Part shown: positions 35,270-44,119 of the stretch, piece after piece
How the letters are laid out: the number at the start of each line of letters is the position of its first letter
How positions within the stretch are numbered: position 1 is the first letter of the stretch
Source of the DNA: Gnetum montanum
Taxonomy: Eukaryota > Streptophyta > Gnetopsida > Gnetales > Gnetaceae
Assembly: GCA_015680685.1 (NCBI GenBank)
Contig: MNCI01000281.1
Coordinates: forward strand, 140,883-185,001
Length of the DNA: 44,119 bases
Reading direction: 5' to 3'
Notes under the pieces: model-generated
Database searches by the model: none
What the model was told of the DNA's origin: nothing
The model's input: only the letters and a program-made list of their open reading frames with translations
Translations under genes and position numbers: made by a program

Positions 35270-35740
35270 ACCCAGGATTCAAACTGTGATGGTTACTCAT
35301 GTCATATCTAATTGGATCTATGCTGGGAACCTTCCTAGGAAGTTAGAAAATCCTAGAAGTCCTTTGATTTATTTGTAGATTACTGGGAATGAACTGTGAA
35401 AAGCTATTCTCAATTTCAGTTTTGGTGTCAACCTGATCTCTCATGAGATGTATACTACATGGAACCTGCCTTCTCTCAAGAAGAGAAATATTAAATTAGA
35501 ATTGGAAGACTAGTCCATCATTGTTCCATTGAAACTAGTAGAAGACATTGTGACCATTGTCTATGGATGGTCTTATCCTGTTAATTTCATAGTAATGAAA
35601 GTGGAGAATTGCAAAGGAGACTTCCCAATCATCATGGGAAGGACATGGCTAAGCACCATTGATGTAAGAATGGGCATTAGAGATCTTTTCCTAGAAATAT
35701 CTAAAGAAAATGCATTTGGAAATATTGAGCAAAAGTGAAT
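35270..35740 (+). pseudogene. Aspartic protease region of element A pol
   Basis: The open part at 35529-35738 reads PVNFIVMKVENCKGDFPIIM, then GRTWLSTIDVRMGI, which is the C-terminal part of a retropepsin with its conserved GR.WL block as in OTA-type gypsy elements. The active-site triad itself is not clear upstream, where stops interrupt the frame. It would cleave the Gag-Pol polyprotein. Confidence 0.6.
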
Positions 35741-36249
35741 TCCATGCATCACGTACAATGATACAGGGTGCAATTATGTGTAGAAATGCTAGGTAGTGAA
35801 ATGAGTATCCATCTCTACATGCAAGTAGTATGCACCAGAAGTAGAAATTCAAAGGTGTCTATACACAATAGCCACAAAATAAGAGGGCACCTAGTGGTTG
35901 ACCATTGATTCTAAAAGTAGCATACTTTGCATGGAATCAAATTAGAGCCTGACATGTGCATATGTTAGAGGCATGAATGAACTAGAGCAAGTTCATCACT
36001 AACTCTTTGATGATGTAAATGATGATACCTATTGGGGAGAGTTGGAAATTCCTATAAATTTTAATCAAGGCCCCTTGAACTAAAAACACTATCGGTTGGC
36101 ATGGAATATGTGTTTTTAAAAAATGGAAAGTTGGTCATAATCAATTTAAAACTTTCTCTAGAATAGAAAAAAATGTTGTTGAATGTAGTTGAAAAATGGC
36201 TAGCAACTTTTGCCTATTCATATCCTAAACTCATAGGGATTAATCCTAG

Positions 36250-37535
36250 GATATGCTAGCATTGCATCTACACTGATTTGTCCATGAAGCCAAAGAGGCA
36301 ACCACAGAGGCAATTGAACCCCAAACTAAAGTAGATCATCAAAGATGAAATTAAACAACTCCTTAAGGTGGGGTTCATTTATCCCATTGTGGATAGTGAG
36401 TGGGTTAGTCCACTCTTGATTGTGCTAAAGAAAGAAGGTAAGTGGTGGGTTTACATTAACTTTCGATTGCTAAATATGACAACATTCAAGGACCATTTTT
36501 CATTGCCATTTTTTGATCAAGTGTTAGACACAATATCTAGGCACTGCTACTATAGTTTTCTAGATGGCTATAGTGGCTATAACCAAATTCAAATTGTATT
36601 AGAGAATTAGGCCAATATAACATTCAAAGGTCCTTATGGGACTTTTACATATCGCAAGATGCCATTTGGTCTATACAATGCCCTTGCTACATTCCAATAC
36701 TTGGTTTTAAGCATTTTTCAATAGCAAATCGGTAGTGGTGTGAAAGTTTTCATGAATGACTTCTCCACCTATGGAGCTATATTTGAGCAAGCCTTGGACC
36801 TCCTTGAGCAAGTACTAAAATAATGTGTTGAGACAAACCTTAGGCTTAACTAGAAAAAGAGTCATCTAAGGGTTTAGGAAAGCATATTATTAGGACCTCA
36901 AATCTCACAAGTAGGAAGTAAGGTAGACGTTGTGAAAATAAGGGTCATCCAAGGAATAACCCACCAAATAGAAACTATCAAATATGTTCAGTCATTCCTT
37001 GGACATATTGGCTACTACTGGTAATTCATAGAGGATTTCTCTAAGATCACAAAACCATTGGTGGAGTTGACAAAGAAAGATGCTCCATTTTTCTAGATCA
37101 CGAAATGTGAAAAAGCATTCTAGCAATTGAAGGAGAAACTTGTAGAAACTCCAATCCTACAAGAACCCGACTAGTATAAACAATTTCATGTCATGATGGA
37201 TGCATCAAATTATACCTTGGGAGTTGCTCTTAAGCAAATGGATGACAAGAAACATCCATACTACATCCACTATACTAGTCGAAGCATTGCGGATGTACTA
37301 TTGAACTACATCACCATAGAAAAAGAATTGATGGTAGTGGTGTTTGCTGTAGAGAAATTTAGGTACTATGTGCTTGGATACAAAGTGTTTGTGCACACAG
37401 ACCATAGCATCATCTGCTTCTTGATGAATTAGCCAATGATGAGTCCCTGTGTCATATGGTGGTTGATGATCTTGTAGGAATTTAATCTTATGATGGTAGA
37501 TTGAAAGGGTACTTAGAATGTTATTGTGGACCACT
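36250..37535 (+). pseudogene. Athila-like reverse transcriptase and RNase H of element A
   Basis: Conserved blocks appear in order: EWVSPLLIVLKKEGKWWVYI (36390s), YYSFLDGYSGYNQIQI (36547-), GPYGTFTYRKMPFGL (36630-), then the catalytic site F-M-N-D at 36749-36760. The first catalytic aspartate has become asparagine. The connection is SFLGHIGYY (36993-) with FSKITKPLVELTKKDAPF. RNase H begins at FHVMMDASNYTLGVAL (37188-) and includes NYITIEKELMVVVFAVEKF and VFVHTDHS. The FMDDFS-type RT and the wording of the RNase H are typical of the Athila lineage. There are multiple stops (36608, 36722, 36822), so no enzyme can be made. Confidence 0.87.
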
Positions 37536-37739
37536 TGTCTTAGTTATGATGGGATAATAAAGAGGAGAAGAACCCACTATCTAATATGTTTCTTGATGAA
37601 ATCCTCTTTGTAAAGCTATAACTAAACAATTGCCCAATGAATCTAAATGGTATGATGGAATTCTCACCTATCTTCTTACTTAGGAGGTGCGACAAGTGTT
37701 GGGCCACTAGAAGAAATAATGGTTTCTTTACCAGGTAAA

Positions 37740-38920
37740 ATGCCTCATGGAGATCAATAGACACCTCTACAAGGTATGTGTTGATGACCTAGTTCGATGG
37801 TGTGTCCTTGATTCTAATCAACTATGCATTTTCCAAGATGCTCATAAAGGTCCTTGCAAAGGCCACTATGCTAGGAGACACATAGCCATTAAAATTTTGA
37901 TGGCAGGGTACTATTGACCAAAAATCTTCAAGGATGCTCATCATTATGTCTGCTCTTGTGAACGATGCCAATGAAATGGTGTAATGACTACTCGAATGGA
38001 GGGACCTCAACAATGGATTCAACCACTAGAATCATTTGACATTTGGGGAATTGATTTCATGGGTCCCATCATGCCCATGTCAAATGGAAAGGCATACATC
38101 ATAGTTGCTGTTGACTATTGTATGAAATGGGCAAAAGTAGTAGCTATCAACGACTATACATCTTTGACTGCTACTTGGTTTGTATAGCAAAATGTTGTAA
38201 ATAGGTTTGGTATGCCATGTGCATTAATTTCTAAGAATGGAACTCACTTTATAGCACTACTTTTTGGAAGCTTGTGAAACACTTGGGGGTTGAGCATAAA
38301 CTCACAACACCCTACAACCCCAAGCAAATGGTTAAGCTAAGGTTACCAATAGGGAAAACAAAAGGATTCTAACAAGAAATGTTAGAAAATATAGGAAATA
38401 TTGGAGCATAAAACTCAATTATGCCCTTTGGACCTAATGCTCAACATGGAAACTTCCTATAGGCTACTCTTCCTATGAGCTTGTGTATGGAAAATTACCA
38501 ACACTTCCTATTCAATCTAAGCTCCATATATTATCAACAGCCTATGACCTCAACCTTGACTTGAGTCCAGCACAAAAAGAAAGATTGATGAATCTCAACT
38601 TGCTAGACAAAAATCGATTAGTAGCCCTATCATCTAACAAATTGCATAAGGCATACAACAAAAAGTGCCATCACCTTAAACTCAGGAAAATCAAATATCA
38701 ACCAAGAGATAAGGTTCTCTACTAGAATCCCATACATGTACCTCAACAAAATAAGTTCCAAATGTTGTGGAAAGGATCTTATATGATTTATGAAACTTTT
38801 CCTTTTGGGGCCATGATGATCTACAAACTTGAGAGCCTAGACAAGAAATCGTTGGTCAACATACAACAAGTCAAACCTTTCCATGAGCATAAGCCAGCTA
38901 ATACAAAAAATGACTCATAG
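37740..38920 (+). pseudogene. Integrase of element A
   Basis: The HHCC zinc region is readable (about 37845-37975: DAHKGPCKGHYARRHIAIKI ... CSCERC). The core has WGIDFMGPIMP, carrying the first Asp (38045-), and NRFGMPCALISKNGTHF near 38200, where the second catalytic Asp is replaced by Lys. The C-terminal part is open at 38483-38725 (YGKLPTLPIQSKL, KLRKIKYQPRDKVLY) and continues to WKGSYMIYETFPFGAMMIY and QQVKPFHEH near 38880. No chromodomain is seen. This matches a non-chromovirus gypsy integrase and is inactive. Confidence 0.82.
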
Positions 38921-40870
38921 GATGGACAACCATGCTCCATATTTTGGATCTTTTTTTCTCAACTTAACTGTCGGAGAGATGGCCACCCATGCTAATCATA
39001 TAAGAGTCTCTTCAATTTTTCATATTTTTGTTTTACACATTTTTTATTTTACATCTTCTTATTTTCATGTTAATGATCTTTTATAATTTTTTTACCACAT
39101 CTTTAGTACATTTACTATTTATTGATTATTTTATACTTTTTTTATATTTTCTTTTATTCTAGCATGATTTTCTAATTGTTGTTAATAAATTCCAAGCACA
39201 ATGGTAATTCATTGCTTGATGGTGGTATGTGCCATTTTGTTATTTGATTGTTGGTGTCTAGATTCTAGCTTTGAATTTTATTACTGATAATTAGGACATG
39301 ATTTCTTTTAATGTAATAGGTAGTGAGTCCACAAAATCCACCCATTCACAAACTCTATGGTTTTCCTTATTCTAGAAATTTGCAGTCCATTTTTCATTAA
39401 TACAACTTTAACAAATTTGTGACATGGGTAATCTTTGGATTTGGAAGAAATTAAAAGGTTTGAATAGGGTGTGACTTCAAGGGGATTTGTTATTCTTTGT
39501 GATTGTCTACTTACCTAGGTGCATGTGTGTTTTCATGGATTTCTTACCATTTCGTGTCAATCAATAAAGAAAGTTAAATAAGTCTTTGCATTGTATGGTT
39601 TCCATTTCAAATAAAATAAAATAAAATAATGGGAATTCAAAGCATACCCCTTAGAAAAAATAAATGAGCTACAAGCAATCGTTATGAGACTAGAAAGACA
39701 TGTTACACATGCCTAAAGGTCACCTCTAACTAAGGCCCTTCCTCACTTCCTACTTCTCTTTTTTTCTCTAATAAGAAATAGTGGTTGTTCTGTGGGAGCA
39801 CTCTTGTGTCTCAAAAAGATGGATTGGTATTAGAATGGTGATGTCAAGCCATTGAACTTGGTTGGTTTTGGTTTGGACTAAGAATGAATTTTATTAGGTC
39901 ATTTAACCACAAATTTCATAAGGGACTTCATGTGACCTTAATTAGAAACTCCATTACACACTCTCTCATCCATCTCTAGTTTTCATGTTTCACCTCATTG
40001 TCAATTTCATGTTCTTGTTTGATGTCCTGTTTTGATGTGTCAAAATTCTTAGGCAATTTCTTCTAAGTTTTTGTACTTAACTTTCCATAACCATTAATTA
40101 TCCATGGAGCCCATGGACTCCTTGATTTGAAGTTATGCAAGGGCAATAAAAGGCTTGTGCTTGCTTTGGGAATGATCCAATTGCATATCTTTTGGTTTGG
40201 TTAGTTAAATTCTTTATCCTTAGACACTCTTACAATCAAATCCTTTTTAGCTTTCCATCAATGACATACAATTATGCACATCTTCACAACATTTCAATGC
40301 ACTTCCCTTTTTATTATTGTGCTTTCTTAAACCCTCTTCAAGCATTTCATCCTATTTGAACCTTTTCAAACTTAATGGATTGCTTATCTATTTTACCCTA
40401 TTTGTCAATTTTCTTGCCAACACTACTAAAGGAATCAATCTACCACAATCACCACCTAGCTGAGTGTAACCATTGACAAGACAAGGTATTTAATAGCTAT
40501 GTGTTATACATTGCATACTAATTCATGATTCTATTATGATTACAGTGGAAGCATGGATTGGAAGCGAGACTATCTTCACCAAAGATGACGTAGTAGTATC
40601 ATTAGACGATGACGATTCACGAGCGTTGGATATTCTCTCTTATTCTTCAACTACCAAGAGGCACTGGATGTCAATTTTATCTAGGTTACTATAAACATCC
40701 AATTTTATAAAAGATTGTAACTCTGTACACTTGGGTACTTAGAGTTTGTTTGTTCCATTTGAGTCAGTTTGTATGTTAATCAATAATCCCATACCTTCCT
40801 AATATTTTGTAAGGAACTTGCTCCTCCTCTTCTTCACTTGAGAACAAGTTTTCATTTAGTCATGGAGGTA
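38921..40870 (+). mobile_element. Long 3' untranslated region and polypurine tract of element A
   Basis: Almost 2 kb separate pol from the 3' LTR. Athila elements often have an env-like ORF here, but I find no long frame or transmembrane signature, so it is absent or decayed. The last 190 bp (acatccaattttataaaag, gtcaataatcccatacctt, gaacaagttttcatttagt) match the ends of C and D. The tract catggaggta at 40861-40870 precedes the LTR. Confidence 0.65.
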
Positions 40871-41456
40871 TGAGGAATCATCTTTTGATTGGCTCTAATA
40901 TTGGAGCCTCGACATTGGATACCCAATGTTGTAGCCCAAGATGCAATGTCAAATATTTGATATCATGGGGTATATGCTGCCCTATAAATATAGCTCTTGG
41001 ACTCACAATTTTCATAAGTTTTTGATTAGTTTTTGCATAGTATAGTGAAGCTCTTATAGTTTGTTTTATTTAGAGTTAGAATATTTTCTGAGTACCTACA
41101 ATAGGAGTCTGAGTGTGTATGGAACTTTATTTGAACATTGATGTACCTAAGCATAGCAATGTGATGGAAATAAAGATGATCTTTTTTTTATCATCCTTGT
41201 AGCACTGCAAATAGATTAATATTTTTTAATTCATTCATCATTCAAGCACTTTATTTTAATGCATTTTCATTAAGCAATTAATTTCTAGTTATTAATGAAC
41301 ACAAGCATGACCACTTCGAGCATACGTGTAGCACTTGGTAACCCAAAAATGCTTAATTTTTGGTAACCTAGCAGTGATACATGCATTCAAGATGTGTTTG
41401 GAAAGTGGAAATGGGTATTTGTGGTAGGCTAGCTAGGTAGTAGATGAATTAGATTC
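40871..41456 (+). repeat. 3' LTR of element A, left part
   Basis: It begins TGAGGAATCATC, pairing with the 5' LTR at 31763. It carries a near-palindrome GGCTCTAATATTGGAGCC (40891-40908) near its start, cctataaatata near 40982 and the aataaag signal near 41169. It is cut after gaattagattc by the solo LTR at 41457. Confidence 0.88.
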
Positions 41457-42436
41457 TGATGAGACGCGACATGCACTGGGCTATAAATAAGAGGCGGCAC
41501 TCCCTTCATTTCCCAATCCTGGCTAGAAGTAGCGAAGCTCTGGCAGATTGATCACTCCAGAGTTAGAATTTTTCCCATGTGCCCGCAGTAGGAGTCCTAG
41601 AGTGAACGGCTCTTTATTCGAGCAGCTTGTAACCTGAACCCAAGTTGTGTACGGCAATAAAGACGAACTTGATTGGATAAACCTTGCAGTACATGGTTTT
41701 ATTGTTGTTTATTTACTGCTTTCCTAGTGCGCACAAGTACGACTTGATTACGAGCGTCTACGGACGTGTACGGCTAGTCAAGGAATCGGCTGCTTGTCGC
41801 AATGCATGAGTACGACTTGATTACGAGCATTGGCTGCTTGGTAACCCAGTAGCGTATTCCAGGATTCTGTGCTTGGTAATCCTAGTGGTAGTCCAATGTG
41901 TACGGCTAGTCAAGGAATCGGCTACTCATTGCTAGGCTAGAACGTGTGATAAGTACGACTTAGTTACGAGCACCCACGGGTGTGTACGGCTAGCTAAGGA
42001 ATCGGCTGCTTATCACACTTAAGCTAAATAGGTGCCTCAGTACGACCACTTCGAGCACTTGCGTTACGTGTGGTGATCCCAGTAACGATTAGCGTTTGGT
42101 AAGCCACAGTTGCATAGTTCAGGGTGTGTCTAGTAAGTGGGAATGGATGCTGACGCTAGTTAACTTAGACTTAGGACATTAGTTAGAGTTAGTTAGTTTC
42201 TCAACCCTTTCCCCTGATAGCATAGAAGATAAGCCAAAAATACCAAAAAAATCACATACCTCAGACTTGCTTAACCATACACCATGACACTTACAAGCAA
42301 GCCTGGGAAGACAACGAATGATTAACCCCAAGTGTTTCTTGTGGTGTTAAGGCATTTAGTCTGTGGAGTTCGACCGGATCGCGCGTGCACACTCATATTC
42401 GTATGGTTGAGTGTAGGGGTACCTCGCCACTCATCA
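41457..42436 (+). repeat. Solo LTR of family X, inserted in the 3' LTR of element A
   Basis: This 980 bp LTR runs from TGATGAGACGCG to CACTCATCA and is flanked by perfect GATTC duplications (41452-41456 and 42437-42441). Without it and one GATTC, the A LTR reads continuously (gaattagattctaaattactc, as at 32325). It aligns with the LTR at 648-1579. It holds three full copies of the ~80 bp internal repeat plus a partial one, against two there, and lacks ~55 bp of U3 with an inverted repeat. A single LTR with a target duplication is the product of recombination between the two LTRs of one element. Confidence 0.93.
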
Positions 42437-42441
42437 GATTC

Positions 42442-42709
42442 TAAATTACTCTAACTTCCATTATTATTGTAGGTAATTAAACTTACAAAACATAAAATGA
42501 TAAAAATCATGTGCCTCAATTACACTTAAACCATATCCTTGAGCTTCACAAGTGTAGTAGGGAAGACACCAAATGTTTTCAATGCCCATTTCACTTCCTA
42601 GAGGAACTAGTGCAATGGAGAACTATAGGTCCATAGAGTTTGACAAGATCACACATGAATGCCTTAGTGATTTTTATGGTTGGGTGGAGGGGTACCTCAT
42701 TACTCATCA
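42442..42709 (+). repeat. 3' LTR of element A, right part
   Basis: This continuation of 40871-41456 is homologous to 32330-32600 (ctaaattactct, tgataaaaatcatgtgcctca, acaagtgtagt.gggaagaca, ggggtacctcatta). It ends TACTCATCA at 42709 and is followed by TTATT, the probable target duplicate of GTATT at 31758-31762. Confidence 0.87.
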
Positions 42710-43000
42710 TTATTTTTTAAACATATGCTTAAAAGTATAGTTTTGTTTTTATCCTGATTCTTTTTCCATCGTCCTTTGCACTACTACCCATAAAATCCTG
42801 GTTTGTCTATTTTCTTTTGTTTTTGAGGAAACAAAAATGCACAGGAGCCTAATTGTTCTATTTTTCTTTCTGCTCTCTTCTTCTATTTCAAATTTTTCTA
42901 AATTCTAAGCTTTGTGAATGGTTTTTGCTTTCTCTAAACCTAGATTTGGGGTTTCTATGGTTATATGTACATAGGTGCAGAACTTGTTGGGAGTGAAATA
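42710..43000 (+). repeat. Right part of first LTR copy of element B
   Basis: From attttttaaacatatgcttaaaagtatagttttgt onward (beginning near 42713) it aligns with 43948-44119, with differences, through at least position 42888. The exact LTR end cannot be fixed because the second copy runs off the window; 43000 is an estimate. Confidence 0.6.
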
Positions 43001-43159
43001 GAATCTTTCTAGATTTTTGAATGTTTTCTACTTATTTTGGCCTTTTTACCTAATAATAATTGGTGGGTTTTCTTTATATTTTCCCTGTATTTTTGTGTTG
43101 GATTAGTGTATATGATTATGTGATGTGGGCATGTGGGTCAGATAGCTCAAAGATTGATC

Positions 43160-43355
43160 TTGGACATGTTATTTTGTCTATTTCCCAAAATTATCTAATT
43201 TTAGTTATGAATTAGAGATTGTTGATCGCATGCTGTGACAACTATGTAGTAAAGTTATACCTATGGTCAAGGTTTTATGGAGTAGACATGGAGCTTCAAA
43301 GGCTACTTGGGAGGTGGAGACTAAGATGCATGCAGCTCATGCTCAGATCTTCTAG
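43160..43355 (+). pseudogene. C-terminal end of chromovirus-like pol (element B)
   Basis: The frame 43203-43355 reads SYELEIVDRML, stop, QLCSKVIPMVKVLW, then SRHGASKATWEVETKMHAAH, ending QIF and TAG. The V-K-V-L-W...ATWE...M pattern is the known integrase tail of plant Del/Tekay-type gypsy elements. A weak HVI-type block lies just before (about 43165). It directly precedes a polypurine tract (aaggaagggagag, 43369-43381) and the LTR. Everything upstream in pol and all of gag is missing, so B is heavily deleted. One in-frame TGA (43236) adds to the decay. Confidence 0.8.
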
Positions 43356-43381
43356 GAGGAAGATTCTTAAGGAAGGGAGAG

Positions 43382-44119
43382 TGTTACATCCCATCCAGAG
43401 ATAGTAGGTACGGTCATACACTTAGAATTTATACATTATGTGTAGAGTCCTAGTTGGTTGTCGGGGATGAGTTAATGTATTTTATATGTTATGATGCTTC
43501 ATCTTTATGTTATGATTATGATATCTTTACATGCTTAGCTAACATGATTATGTATACTAGCCTTGTCTAATGTGTTAGATAGGTGACATTGCTAGCAAGG
43601 TTGTTGGATTGGGATACTAGAATACCTATATGGTATGTCTTTATGCTTTATGTGTGATTCTGGTATTCAAGCATTTGCACTATAGTGTTAAGTTGCGAGA
43701 TGTTTGGGTGTGGTTTTGACATGTGAATGTGTAGAGCATATGATAAGTATCTCATAGGTTTAAATAAATTTTGATTTGGAGTCTCAATGAGTTTTTTATA
43801 CATAATTGAAGTTCATAGTATTAGTTGCGAAGGAAAAAATATAGCAACTTATGGAAATGACATGGTTAAAAAGTAAAATAAAAAAGAAGTAACATTAGGT
43901 TACACATGGTGTGTGCCAATGGAAAAAAAAGATTTCTTGTGTATTATTTTTTTTACGTATGCTTAAAAGTATAGTTTTGTGTTTATCCTTATGCTTTTTC
44001 CACCACCCTTTTGCACTGCCACCCATAAAAATCTAGTTTTTTCTGCTTTCTTTTATTTTTGAGAAAATAGAAATGCATAGGAGTCTATTTTATTCCATTT
44101 TTATTTTTGCTCTCTTCTT
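43382..44119 (+). repeat. Second (3') LTR of element B, truncated by the window end
   Basis: It starts TGTTACATCCCATC right after a polypurine tract, so it is a 3' LTR. It aligns with 31182-31762 and then with 42713-42888. It is longer than 738 bp because no CA end is reached before the window ends. Confidence 0.82.

Overview
The window looks like nuclear DNA of a large-genomed seed plant. It has one spliced plant-type gene in a sea of old, AT-rich, nested retrotransposons, with no bacterial operons, no rRNA or tRNA genes and no CRISPR array. A conifer or other gymnosperm fits best, because the elements are diverged and full of stops yet still complete in outline, and the gene has a 2.5 kb intron. 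That placement is inference. Almost every element protein is broken, so they are described as relics.

Layout, left to right. 1-1579: 3' end and 3' LTR of a Ty3/gypsy element (family X). 1580-4868: a decayed L1-type LINE with reverse transcriptase and zinc-binding domains. 4869-8890: the only host gene, two exons encoding a 214-residue protein of unknown function, with flanking control sequence. 8985-10046: 3' end and LTR of a related gypsy element (C). 10130-12440: a minus-strand, intron-containing pseudogene that I cannot name. 12441-17990: non-coding DNA dominated by degenerate tandem repeats, including about fifteen units of a ~190 bp hairpin satellite. 18080-25051: pol of a Tat-lineage gypsy element (E) with an extra archaeal-type RNase H, cut in the integrase by a gag-only element (D, 21012-24532). 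25052-28605: Tat-type 3' region with a 29 bp minisatellite, a G-quadruplex motif, short repeats and a decayed minus-strand ORF. 28606-31181: AT-rich DNA with little structure. 31182-44119: a three-level nest. A chromovirus-like element, now mostly LTRs, received a full-length Athila-like element (A, 31763-42709), whose 3' LTR later received a family X element now reduced to a solo LTR (41457-42436) with a perfect 5 bp target duplication.

How the parts relate. Seven LTR copies (X, C, D and A families) share one modular layout: TATA box, AATAAA region, a CTTCGAGCA/GTAACCC block and a conserved 3' end. D and A also keep a decayed primer site complementary to tRNA-Asp. D looks like a pol-deleted derivative of the A family that would have depended on A-type enzymes. 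The most unusual signals are the spliced antisense pseudogene beside the ~190 bp satellite, the same 29 bp minisatellite on both sides of the Tat pol, and differing inverted repeats at the start of otherwise related LTRs.
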